Below, piece by piece: positions 1-5,548 of a stretch of 37,426 nucleotides of DNA. This DNA is from a virus. The stretch covers positions 1 to 37,426 of IMG/VR virus record IMGVR_UViG_3300031251_000064; one strand, written 5' to 3'. Each line of letters opens with the position of its first letter. The stretch's first letter is position 1. Made by a program: the position numbers and the translations under genes. The notes under the pieces are model-generated. The model worked only from the letters and a program-made list of their open reading frames with translations, did not search any database and was not told where the DNA came from.

Positions 1-130
1 TTGGCTCCTTCGAGGTTGGCTCCTTCGAGGTTGGCTCCTTCGAGGTTGGCTCCTTCGAGGTTGGCTCCTTCGAGGTTGGCTCCTTCGAGGTTGGCTCCTT
101 CGAGGTTGGCTCCTTCGAGGTTGGCTCCTT
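1..130. repeat. 15-bp tandem repeat, left copy at the contig join
   Basis: The unit TTGGCTCCTTCGAGG is repeated without error for eight copies plus ten bases. The first break in periodicity is at 131 (T for C). Diverged copies continue to about 225. On the minus strand each unit encodes one pentapeptide (A-N-L-E-G). Bases 1-127 are identical to 37300-37426, so these are the two ends of a circular sequence. Copy number in the real genome is uncertain because the perfect array is at least as long as the overlap. Confidence 0.97.
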
Positions 131-314
131 TGAGGCTGGCTCCATAGAGGTTGGCTCCATAGAGGTAGGCTCCACAGAGGTTGGCTCCATAGAGGTAGGC
201 TCCTTCGAGGTTGGCTCCTGCTTTAACGGCAATTTCCAAACCTATTTTTAATGAATCGGCTTCGCATTTAAATAATAACGCCGAAGTATATCTATTTTTA
301 ATTTCTAGTTTCAC
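1..314 (-). CDS. Pentapeptide-repeat protein, N-terminal part (continues at 37426)
   Basis: The reading frame starts at a GTG (312-314) behind AGGAGAGCAA and runs leftward off the window start. The first 32 or so residues ([20 protein letters not shown] and on) are non-repetitive. They are followed by pentapeptides such as [15 protein letters not shown] and GASLK, then near-identical GANLE units. Joined at the 127-base overlap, the frame continues without a shift into 37092-37299 and gives 173 residues as assembled. Pentapeptide-repeat proteins fold as right-handed quadrilateral beta-helices; some mimic DNA, but most phage members have no known role, and none is assigned here. It is the sixth or later gene of the leftward arm, just after a zinc-finger-like gene. 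The length is a minimum, since the repeat array may be collapsed in the assembly. Confidence 0.9.
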   Translation of the reverse strand, partial: MKLEIKNRYTSALLFKCEADSLKIGLEIAVKAGANLEGAYLYGANLCGAYLYGANLYGASLKGANLEGANLEGANLEGANLEGANLEGANLEGANLEGANLEGA

Positions 315-335
315 TTGCTCTCCTTTGCTGCGGGG

Positions 336-584
336 TTATCTAGCTTCACAAGTACCTCTTTTAAAATCTCCTGGCATCCATCCATCAGCTAATTCATCTG
401 GCTTCATTTTTCTCATGCCATTTTTATAGCACTCCATATGTTGTCTAGCGTCGTTAAAATCTCCTTCATATTTATAAACCCTATGTAGTTGTGCTTCTCC
501 TTTTGGAATTATTTCATCACACCATTCGCAGAGATATTCTTTTCTGCCCTGTACAAATTTAAAACGTATTTCTTCGTAGCTCAT
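336..584 (-). CDS. Small CxxC...HxxC zinc-finger-like phage protein
   Basis: 82 residues, starting at an ATG behind a strong GGGGGAG site. Cys19-x-x-Cys22 and His49-x-x-Cys52 form a plausible single zinc site, with a basic and charged surround and the C-terminal end GDFKRG. Proteins of this general pattern are common in phage early regions, but the function is unknown. It lies between the pentapeptide-repeat gene (22 bases downstream) and a 102-residue hypothetical gene in the leftward arm, and is probably cotranscribed with them. Confidence 0.8.
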   Translation of the reverse strand: MSYEEIRFKFVQGRKEYLCEWCDEIIPKGEAQLHRVYKYEGDFNDARQHMECYKNGMRKMKPDELADGWMPGDFKRGTCEAR

Positions 585-626
585 CTCACTCCCCCTTTCC
601 TTGCTCTCTCGCTGCCTTGAGGATTG

Positions 627-935
627 TCATTTGATTTCCTCCAAAAGATAATACTCGTTTGAATTTACATGATACAAAAATGTACATTTATTCGTCATAA
701 AAATTCTAATTGAGTCTGTATTAGTTTTTGAGTCCAACCACTCTCTTAAAGTCATTGATTTAATAGCAGGATACAAAGGCTTTTCCTTCCGCTTGGGTAC
801 TAGCCGAACGCAGTCGGATTTGTGCCATATTCTTTTACCATGAATAACTTCATCTAATTTAATAACATAGTGACCCGTTAGTTCTTCTAACTCTACTGTT
901 CCTTTTTGTCTTGTAATACGATGTATAACTCTCAT
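627..935 (-). CDS. Hypothetical protein, 102 residues
   Basis: Starts at ATG 933-935 behind AAGGAG. Its start overlaps the stop of the upstream 44-residue membrane protein by four bases (ATGA), so the two are probably translationally coupled. The N-terminal half is basic and beta-rich in appearance (MRVIHRITRQKGTVELEELT); no catalytic or metal-binding motif is seen. Not recognised. Reading-frame length, ribosome site and coupling support a real gene. Confidence 0.75.
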   Translation of the reverse strand: MRVIHRITRQKGTVELEELTGHYVIKLDEVIHGKRIWHKSDCVRLVPKRKEKPLYPAIKSMTLREWLDSKTNTDSIRIFMTNKCTFLYHVNSNEYYLLEEIK

Positions 936-1066
936 TTACACTCCTTTAGCAAATCTCTTATAATAAGCTCTTTATGCTCTATATCGTCGTAGCATAAGCT
1001 ATAAGTTACTCCAGCAATCAGCATCGCAAATAATAGCACGCACAGCCAATCGGTTAGGGGTTTCAT
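932..1066 (-). CDS. Small single-pass membrane protein, 44 residues
   Basis: ATG at 1064-1066, TGA at 932-934. The protein begins MKPLTDWLCVLLFAMLIAGV and has one hydrophobic segment (about residues 7-25) followed by an acidic/basic tail ending LLKECK. Both ends use four-base ATGA overlaps: its start with the stop of the HTH gene (1063) and its stop with the start of the 102-residue gene (935). That double overlap is strong evidence for translation. Function unknown; a small inner-membrane protein in the early arm could be an inhibitor or modulator, but this is only a guess. Confidence 0.78.
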   Translation of the reverse strand: MKPLTDWLCVLLFAMLIAGVTYSLCYDDIEHKELIIRDLLKECK

Positions 1067-1272
1067 TTTATTTCCCATCCAAAAACTTGATTTATTTTAG
1101 CAATTTTAGAGTAGTTAGAATCCTTGCTTCCCTTCAGGACTTTGCTTATCGTGGTGTAATGAAGTCCACACTTCCTTGCTAGATCACCCTGAAACCAATC
1201 TCTAGAATTTAGCTCTCTTCTAACCTTGATTGCGTATTGTCTGTTTAAGGAAATTCTTTCTTCTTTTGTCAT
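1063..1272 (-). CDS. XRE/Cro-type helix-turn-helix DNA-binding protein
   Basis: 69 residues. The segment QGDLARKCGLHYTTISKVLK (about residues 28-47) is a classic helix-turn-helix, with the second helix spacing and T-T-I-S recognition helix of the Cro/C1 superfamily. The protein is little more than the DNA-binding domain, as in Cro-like regulators. Its start overlaps the stop of the ERF gene by four bases (ATGA), placing it in the recombination operon rather than divergent to it. A role as early-gene repressor is plausible; no cognate operator was identified. A complete lysogeny switch is not apparent (no integrase, no large CI). Confidence 0.85.
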   Translation of the reverse strand: MTKEERISLNRQYAIKVRRELNSRDWFQGDLARKCGLHYTTISKVLKGSKDSNYSKIAKINQVFGWEIK

Positions 1273-1742
1273 TTTACATATCCATTCTGGGCCGGTGTTT
1301 TAAATGGATTTATTGTTGCTTGACCAGCTTGTTGCATTTGTGTTGTTGGCTTTGCTTGTTGTGTTGAGTTTCCATCGTCGTCAATTTGCGATACTCCAGC
1401 CATGGCACTCAATAATCCTCTTCTAGCGTAAGTTGTGGCAGCAAGAACAGCTTGCATATCTTCTTTTGCTGGCTTAATTGGATGGGTGGCGCTTATCCAT
1501 TGACCGGAAGAGTGCATAATCATTGTTTCAAGCTCAAGTCCTTTTTCTGTTGAAATAGTATATTGCATATAGCTCAATCCATTTTCTGAGAAAGGAAGTC
1601 TAATATCATCTATCACGTTTGCCAAGTCTGCATATTTGCTTTTAAAGAAAGGATTGCTGCTGTCCTTAATTGCTCCCTTCATTTTACCTTGTGCCTTTGC
1701 TAGTGCTGTTGCTAATTCATTAATTTGTTCTGATTTGTTCAT
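1269..1742 (-). CDS. erf: ERF-family single-strand DNA annealing protein
   Basis: 157 residues. The N-terminal part (INELATALAKAQGKMKGAIK ... SNPFFKSKYADLANVIDDIR) and the later ATTYARRGLLSAMAGVSQID-DDGN block are the hallmarks of the ERF superfamily, of which P22 Erf is the type. These proteins promote annealing of complementary single strands, usually with a partner 5'-3' exonuclease; that partner is the RecE-like gene at 2435-3238. The C-terminal tail (about residues 125-157) is Gln/Thr-rich and probably disordered. RBS AAGGAA upstream of ATG 1740-1742. The start overlaps the upstream HTH/zinc gene by 23 bases, so the genes are likely coupled. Confidence 0.92.
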   Translation of the reverse strand: MNKSEQINELATALAKAQGKMKGAIKDSSNPFFKSKYADLANVIDDIRLPFSENGLSYMQYTISTEKGLELETMIMHSSGQWISATHPIKPAKEDMQAVLAATTYARRGLLSAMAGVSQIDDDGNSTQQAKPTTQMQQAGQATINPFKTPAQNGYVK

Positions 1743-2154
1743 TTTGTTTTTTTCCTTCTTTATATTTTTTTGATAATCTCCAAACAGTTCCTTTTCCGAT
1801 TCGTAAAATGTCGGCTATTGCCTGATTTGTTAATCCGTCTTCTAATAATCTTACTATTTCTTCTGTTTTATGAAGATGTTTGCATTCCCTACCAATTTTT
1901 ACTCCCAATGATCTAGCTTTTTCTATTCCTTCTTTTGTTTTCAATGAATGAATTTCTGCTGCTTCTGCTTTTAAACAAAGAAGAGCAAACATGGAAGACG
2001 AAATTGGACATTCTTTATCCATAACATCTAATAATTTAACTACACATTTTCCGCAAATTGGATTATTTATAGAAAATTCATTTTTTAAATGTTTTTGTCT
2101 TATAGATCTTGCACAAACAATACATCTATTTGCAGACCATGTTTGCTTTTCCAT
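1720..2154 (-). CDS. Zinc-ribbon plus resolvase-type HTH protein
   Basis: 144 residues. The N-terminal half has Cys pairs (RCIVCARS at about 11-14 and PICGKC at about 34-37) resembling a four-cysteine zinc ribbon. The C-terminal half (EGIEKARSLGVKIGRE, then EEIVRLLEDGLTNQAIADIL and GKGTVWRLSKKY) matches the hinge and helix-turn-helix of small serine recombinases such as Hin. The catalytic N-terminal domain of those enzymes (with its active-site Ser and Arg residues) is absent, so this is more likely a DNA-binding regulator built from a recombinase HTH than a recombinase. It sits between a small conserved gene and the ERF gene. Confidence 0.75.
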   Translation of the reverse strand: MEKQTWSANRCIVCARSIRQKHLKNEFSINNPICGKCVVKLLDVMDKECPISSSMFALLCLKAEAAEIHSLKTKEGIEKARSLGVKIGRECKHLHKTEEIVRLLEDGLTNQAIADILRIGKGTVWRLSKKYKEGKKQNEQIRTN

Positions 2155-2156
2155 AT

Positions 2157-2411
2157 TTATGCCAACTTTATAGAATCTACTGTATTTTTACCATTGCCCA
2201 ATTCATTCATGAATTTTGCATATTGAACTTCTAGTTTTGCGCTATCTAGAATTACTGCAGATGCTTTGGTTATAGCGTTTGCTCTCTGTGGATTTGATTT
2301 CCCGTTTCTTATATTATCTAATTCATCAAAGAGCATTTCTCTAAGCCCTTGAGAACTTCTTTTTGTTGTTATTACTAGTTTGTTTGTTTGTTCGTTTGTT
2401 TCTGTTTGCAT
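2157..2411 (-). CDS. Conserved phage hypothetical protein, 84 residues
   Basis: Starts at ATG 2409-2411 behind AAGGAGAAACATAA, a leader almost identical to that of the exonuclease gene upstream. The core SSQGLREMLFDELDNIRNGK, followed by SNPQRANAIT, is a pattern I recognise from many phage early regions, where such proteins are annotated only as hypothetical. The central region is helical in appearance. Two bases separate its stop from the next start. It probably acts with the recombination module, but no biochemical function can be claimed. Confidence 0.8.
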   Translation of the reverse strand: MQTETNEQTNKLVITTKRSSQGLREMLFDELDNIRNGKSNPQRANAITKASAVILDSAKLEVQYAKFMNELGNGKNTVDSIKLA

Positions 2412-2434
2412 TTATGTTTCTCCTTGTTTTTTGT

Positions 2435-3238
2435 TTATTTACCAAAGTAAGCAACTGAAAGCGTTTGTGTGTCGTTTCCATAGCCATACCAATTATTATT
2501 TTCAACGCAATACTGATAGATTTCTAAACCACGTCTAACATCTTCCATCGCTCTAGCCATGCTTTCTTGATCTAAATTATAGAAAGCCATTTCATATGGA
2601 GAATCTTTCTCAATAGCTAGGAATGTAAAGTCTATGTCATTAACACTGCATCCCAAATGCAAAGACATGACAATTTTATAAAAACACATAGCCAATTCCA
2701 TACCATATCGGCTTATAGAGCCTTGGAATGCCCTAGGATCGGCGCTTTCAGTAGTCTTAACATCCACCATGCTACCATTAGACAAAAGTATGTCTGGGCG
2801 ACATTTAAGCGTTATCTCTGTGTTTGGTATTTTAACGAAGATGCTTTGCTCAAACTTAGATCCAGTCATTAATTCCATAGCACGCGAGTTATTATTTACT
2901 GCATTATGAATCCCGTGGCATGTATGATAATCATCGTAAGAAAGAATTTCTAATCCTTCGTGTTGTTCCTTCCAAAGCTTTCCTTCTTTGGTAGCAAAGT
3001 TCATTCCCTCTGGCTTACAAGTATAAATTTTATCAAATTTGTGTGGTTCTAAAATTATAGAATGAATAGCAGATCCAAGTCTCATTGCAGGAGTGCTTTC
3101 ACGTTTACCGGAAATGTATGCCTTATAGTGCGCTGGTGTTTGCTTAACAAGTTTAATCAATCCAGTGGAAGAAAGACCTTCTGCTGCATGATATTCTTGA
3201 TTGCTTAGATTGTTATATTCGCCTAGATACTTTGACAT
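2435..3238 (-). CDS. RecE-like PD-(D/E)XK 5'-3' exonuclease
   Basis: 267 residues. The layout matches the RecE/exonuclease VIII-like C-terminal nuclease (DUF3799 type): a GSAIH motif with His59, acidic Glu130, RPD with Asp149, and VDVKTT with Asp159-x-Lys161, followed by a helix with Tyr residues (SRYGMELAMCFY). Such enzymes resect double-strand ends to give 3' overhangs on which the annealing protein (here the ERF gene) loads. At 267 residues it is a free-standing nuclease domain, not the full-length E. coli RecE. RBS AAGGAG. A consensus sigma70 promoter (3262-3290) lies just upstream, making it the first gene of its transcription unit. Confidence 0.9.
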   Translation of the reverse strand: MSKYLGEYNNLSNQEYHAAEGLSSTGLIKLVKQTPAHYKAYISGKRESTPAMRLGSAIHSIILEPHKFDKIYTCKPEGMNFATKEGKLWKEQHEGLEILSYDDYHTCHGIHNAVNNNSRAMELMTGSKFEQSIFVKIPNTEITLKCRPDILLSNGSMVDVKTTESADPRAFQGSISRYGMELAMCFYKIVMSLHLGCSVNDIDFTFLAIEKDSPYEMAFYNLDQESMARAMEDVRRGLEIYQYCVENNNWYGYGNDTQTLSVAYFGK

Positions 3239-3261
3239 TTGTGTTTCTCCTTGTGCGATGG

Positions 3262-3290
3262 AGTATAACGAAAACGTATTACACTGTCAA
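3262..3290 (-). promoter_or_regulatory. Consensus sigma70 promoter for the recombination operon
   Basis: On the minus strand TTGACA (3285-3290), a 17-base spacer and TATACT (3262-3267) sit between the stop of the upstream nuclease gene and the start of the exonuclease gene. The -35 is a perfect match and the -10 differs by one base. Transcription would start near 3255, giving a short leader with the AAGGAG site. Confidence 0.85.
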
Positions 3291-3294
3291 TAGG

Positions 3295-3723
3295 TTATTT
3301 ATAATTTTTTGGAATTATTGTGCTAGTAACTTTTGGGTTTTTGTAACTTCCCGAATAGACTAGTAGTTTTTTGTCGCAGCATAAAATCCAATATTTTACT
3401 TTTCTCTTCCAATCCTGCGTGTTTGTATCGCCCTTAGCCTCAACGTAGTATTGTTCTTTGGTGTTTGTGTCTTCAACAAAGAAATCAGGAATATAACCGA
3501 GAAGTTTTTCGCTGCCTTTTACTTTAGAAAATGGAGATGTGAATAAAATATTATTGCTGTCTGCAAAGAAGTTGAATTTTATTTGCCTGTCAAGAATAAT
3601 ATTCTCTTTATTATTATAAAACTTATTAGCTACAGCGGCCTCTAGCTTGCTTGCGTAATTATATCCGTCTAATCCCTTAGACCTACAAGAGTTAAACTTA
3701 TTCCTTCTCTGCCACATCTTCAC
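3295..3723 (-). CDS. PD-(D/E)XK nuclease, Holliday-resolvase/DUF1064-like
   Basis: 142 residues. Glu28 in ASKLEA, Asp80 in GYIPDFFVED and the pair Glu95-Ala-Lys97 in YYVEAKG give the ordered E...D...ExK signature of small PD-(D/E)XK nucleases. DUF1064 proteins and phage T7 endonuclease I-type resolvases have this arrangement. In a recombination module the natural job would be cutting branched DNA such as Holliday junctions; that is inference. Length is normal for the group. Its start overlaps the upstream gene by 26 bases. Confidence 0.78.
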   Translation of the reverse strand: MKMWQRRNKFNSCRSKGLDGYNYASKLEAAVANKFYNNKENIILDRQIKFNFFADSNNILFTSPFSKVKGSEKLLGYIPDFFVEDTNTKEQYYVEAKGDTNTQDWKRKVKYWILCCDKKLLVYSGSYKNPKVTSTIIPKNYK

Positions 3724-4081
3724 TCTTTCCTAGAATCTTAAATATTTCCTTCAATGATTCTTTTCCAGTTTCGCTTGTTAAATTCTTATTAGACTTTTTG
3801 TATTGATCTTCCCACTTCTCTTTTTCTTCTTGCATTTTAGCTTCTATCTTTATTTCCATAAGAGTAGAGCTAGTAATTAATTTTATGTTGTAGCATTTTT
3901 CTAGGAAATCTTTAGTAACATTTTCTTTCATTTCAAGAAGAATCTTCATCTCTCTATTACTAAATACAGGAAGTCCTTCTACTGAGCTTCCTTCTCTATC
4001 CGATAACCAGTATTCTTTATCAATGAGCTTAAATCTAAGTTTCTTCATCAGAGGCTGAAAGTTTAATTTAGTGTTTTCCAT
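3698..4081 (-). CDS. Hypothetical protein, 127 residues, coiled-coil C-terminus
   Basis: First gene of the leftward arm. ATG at 4079-4081 with a modest GGTGA site. The N-terminal half includes LMKKLRFKLIDKEYWLSDRE; the second half (about residues 75-127) is rich in Glu and Lys with a likely coiled coil (MQEEKEKWEDQYKKSNK). Not recognised. It overlaps the nuclease gene by 26 bases, suggesting coupled expression. No clear promoter was found between it and the structured region at 4112-4690. Confidence 0.72.
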   Translation of the reverse strand: MENTKLNFQPLMKKLRFKLIDKEYWLSDREGSSVEGLPVFSNREMKILLEMKENVTKDFLEKCYNIKLITSSTLMEIKIEAKMQEEKEKWEDQYKKSNKNLTSETGKESLKEIFKILGKSEDVAEKE

Positions 4082-4582
4082 GTTTCACCGCGTCAATGTT
4101 TTAATAAAGCTAGCACCTTACCCTGTACTGTATTCAAGTGCCTTCGTGTTGTTAAAGCGTCCAGTAGAGATAGAATGTTTTGCGCTATCAGAGTACAGGT
4201 TCGAGCCTGTTGTCCAAGCCTCTCTGTAAGGCTCTAAGGTTTTGGCTATTCCCCTTCGTCTATTCCGAAGTGTCAATTCTATCCCTAGTGCATGCTTTAA
4301 CCTAATCTTGGCGGTGCATTTCCAAAAAGCATCCATCCAAAGGCAAAAGTCTGAGCCAACGCAGCTCTTGAATCCTATTTCTAGTCTCATTGGAATATTT
4401 CGAGTGGGACAACTACTGATGCTATACCCTGAAAGAGCGCAGCCATTCATCCGTGCTGATCTTCCTAGTTTTGGGAGCGCCCGAATCCTTAACGGAATGC
4501 CCCATCCCTTACCTTTTATCCAATTCCACATATTTAGTGGTACTTCTTAGTTAAAGAGTGAAGAAATATAGATTCTCTGCGC

Positions 4583-4611
4583 TTGACAAACTTGGATCTA
4601 ATGGTTTAGAT
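4583..4611 (+). promoter_or_regulatory. Sigma70-like promoter upstream of a terminator
   Basis: TTGACA (4583-4588), 17-base spacer, TTAGAT (4606-4611). A transcript starting near 4618 would end at the terminator at 4644-4690, giving a short RNA of about 60-70 bases. It could also be a coincidental match within the larger RNA. Confidence 0.45.
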
Positions 4612-4643
4612 TAGACACAAGTTGTTGTTCGCACTTCCAACTT

Positions 4644-4690
4644 AAGCCCCAAGCACTAAAAATGCAAGGGGCTTTGTCTTTTTATTTTAA
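4644..4690 (+). terminator. Rho-independent terminator, rightward
   Basis: Stem AAGCCCC (4644-4650) pairs with GGGGCTT (4668-4674), extended by GCA/TGC inside, and is followed by TGTCTTTTTATTTT. It marks the 3' end of plus-strand transcription through the non-coding region and insulates the first rightward gene from it. Confidence 0.88.
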
Positions 4691-4714
4691 ATATATGATT
4701 TTATTATTGAACTC

Positions 4715-4748
4715 CTAGCTCTTCACACCTCCTTGTGTTCCGAGCTAG
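4715..4748 (+). promoter_or_regulatory. Hairpin exposing an anti-Shine-Dalgarno sequence
   Basis: CTAGCTC (4715-4721) pairs with GAGCTAG (4742-4748); an inner ACAC/GTGT stem (4725-4728/4735-4738) closes a loop CTCCTT. The stretch CACCTCCTT (4726-4734) equals the core of the 16S rRNA 3' end on the plus strand; on the minus strand the loop reads AAGGAG. No T-run follows on either strand, so it is not a standard terminator. It may be an operator or an RNA element. Confidence 0.5.
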
Positions 4749-4798
4749 TTGTAGGTGTCTAGGTAATTAAATTAAACCACATTATTTTAAATTAGCTA

Positions 4799-4826
4799 TT
4801 TACTTGTATAACAAATGTGCTATACT
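4799..4826 (+). promoter_or_regulatory. Promoter of the first rightward genes
   Basis: TTTACT (4799-4804), 16-base spacer, TATACT (4821-4826), about 22 bases before the ATG at 4848. A similar promoter (TTTACA, 16 bases, TACACT) lies before the gene at 6220. The -10 box overlaps an in-frame upstream ATG at 4815, which therefore cannot be the start used from this promoter. Confidence 0.75.
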
Positions 4827-4847
4827 ACGCTACAAGGAGAAATTAAC

Positions 4848-5114
4848 ATGAAAAAATTAGTAAAAGTAGAAGAAGTAATCGGCGAAGGTCTAATAGGATT
4901 AATCGGTGAAACAGTAACTCTGTTTTGCTTAAATTATATCTATACTGGAAAACTCGTGGGAGTAAATGATAGCTTTGTAAAACTAGAAAAGGCAAAGATA
5001 GTTTATGAAACGGGTGCATTTTCAGATAAAGAATTTAAAGATGCTCAACCACTTCCAAACGATTGGTATGTACAAACTGGTGCAATTGAATCATTTGGTA
5101 TTTTGAAAGTTTAA
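4848..5114 (+). CDS. Hypothetical protein, 88 residues, first rightward gene
   Basis: The start is set at ATG 4848, behind AAGGAG (4834-4839); an earlier in-frame ATG at 4815 lies upstream of the promoter -10 box and lacks a ribosome site. The protein (MKKLVKVEEVIGEGLIGLIG and on) is beta-rich in appearance. The segment GETVTLFCLNYIYTGKLVGV, followed by NDSFVKLEKAKIVY, resembles an Sm/Hfq-like or KOW-like small barrel that binds RNA or other ligands, but the match is too loose to name. It is directly under the 4799-4826 promoter and is probably expressed early. Confidence 0.78.
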   Translation: MKKLVKVEEVIGEGLIGLIGETVTLFCLNYIYTGKLVGVNDSFVKLEKAKIVYETGAFSDKEFKDAQPLPNDWYVQTGAIESFGILKV

Positions 5115-5115
5115 A

Positions 5116-5250
5116 ATGAAAAGATCTATTAAAAATAAACATAGGTCAGGGTCAGGGTCAAGGTCAAGGTCATGGTCAAGGTCATGGTCAGGGTCAGGGT
5201 CATTGTCAAGGTCATGGTCAGGGTCATGGTCATGGTCATGGTCAGTATAA
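5116..5250 (+). CDS. Small Ser-X dipeptide-repeat protein, 44 residues
   Basis: ATG 5116-5118 to TAA 5248-5250, one base after the upstream stop. After a basic start (MKRSIKNKHR) the rest is a dipeptide repeat in which Ser alternates with Gly, Arg, Trp or Leu, built on the hexamer GGTCAN. All three forward frames are open through the repeat (the others would give Gly-Gln/His or Val-Arg/Lys), but only this one has an ATG start. The ribosome site is weak (GAAAG), so translation may depend on coupling. Whether the protein or the DNA repeat matters is undecided. Confidence 0.5.
   Translation: MKRSIKNKHRSGSGSRSRSWSRSWSGSGSLSRSWSGSWSWSWSV
5144..5244 (+). repeat. Hexanucleotide tandem repeat GGTCAN
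   Basis: About 17 uninterrupted units of GGTCA followed by G, A, T or (once) a variant unit. The fifth and sixth positions vary in a non-random run (CAG, CAA, CAT). The array is in frame as dipeptides in any reading frame and could vary in length by slippage without causing a frameshift. Confidence 0.9.
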
Positions 5251-5269
5251 TTTTTAAGGAGAATCACTT

Positions 5270-5548
5270 ATGTACTTTGGAAGAATAGAACGAAGAATAG
5301 GTTCAAGATGGGTTTCACAAGATGATGACTCTAAGAAGTGTGCAGATATAGAAGATGCTCAAAAAGAACTTACTTCTCACTTTGCTACCATATGCAACGA
5401 AGAGTACCTTACTGAAGGTCAATCAGTCCTTTTCAGGTTGCAACTTTGTCAGAAAACAATACTATACCCAGATGATTCTTTCGATTACTCTGTTATAGAA
5501 TCAAACAACAAAGAACTTTCGCTAACTAAGAGAATCACTTCCCTATGA
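5270..5548 (+). CDS. Hypothetical protein, 92 residues
   Basis: ATG 5270 behind AAGGAG. The sequence begins MYFGRIERRIGSRWVSQDDD and has no recognised domain. The stop overlaps the next start by four bases (ATGA at 5545-5548), so the two genes are coupled. Function unknown. Confidence 0.75.
   Translation: MYFGRIERRIGSRWVSQDDDSKKCADIEDAQKELTSHFATICNEEYLTEGQSVLFRLQLCQKTILYPDDSFDYSVIESNNKELSLTKRITSL

Larger units (their letters stand above)
4112..4690 (+). ncRNA. Candidate large structured RNA
   Basis: Inferred from local folding, not from a family match. Plus-strand stems readable by eye: 4195-4199/4206-4210 (loop TTCGAG), 4217-4221/4229-4233, 4254-4258/4266-4270, 4353-4356/4364-4367, 4384-4391/4403-4410 (eight pairs), and 4526-4529/4537-4540. 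Four of these have seven-base loops. The block ends in a rho-independent terminator. Roughly 580 bases, non-coding and in a phage, it fits the general description of large phage RNAs such as ROOL and GOLLD, but no family assignment can be made without a covariance search. The strand is taken from the terminator. Confidence 0.42.
4082..4847. other. Long non-coding divergent control region
   Basis: 766 bases between the leftward and rightward arms without a convincing gene. It holds, from left to right, an AGCACC motif (4112-4117), a block with many small stem-loops (4190-4540), a sigma70-like promoter (4583-4611), a strong rightward terminator (4644-4690), a long imperfect hairpin (4715-4748) and the promoter of the first rightward gene (4799-4826). 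Open frames here (minus 4118-4531, plus 4242-4550) lack ribosome sites and have unprotein-like translations. The 4190-4510 stretch looks richer in G+C than the flanks. Confidence 0.8.

Noticed and set aside
1-225. CRISPR array
   Set aside because: The 15-bp units are directly adjacent without spacers and encode pentapeptides in frame.
4190-4215. tRNA T-arm-like sequence ACAGGTTCGAGCCTGT
   Set aside because: The loop closed by the stem is six bases instead of seven, and no acceptor, anticodon or D arm can be built around it. Kept only as a stem of the candidate RNA.
4118-4550. Two open frames (minus 4118-4531 and plus 4242-4550) in the control region
   Set aside because: They overlap on opposite strands, have no ribosome sites, and their translations are rich in Arg, Cys, Trp and Ser without domain-like patterns. 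The stem-loops and terminator favour an RNA.
4815-4847. Upstream ATG extending the first rightward gene by 11 codons
   Set aside because: It precedes the TATACT -10 box and has no ribosome site; the ATG at 4848 has AAGGAG at good spacing.
5144-5250. Gly-Gln/Gly-His reading of the hexamer repeat
   Set aside because: That frame has stops just upstream and no ATG, GTG or TTG start, so it would need a frameshift; the Ser-X frame has an ATG.
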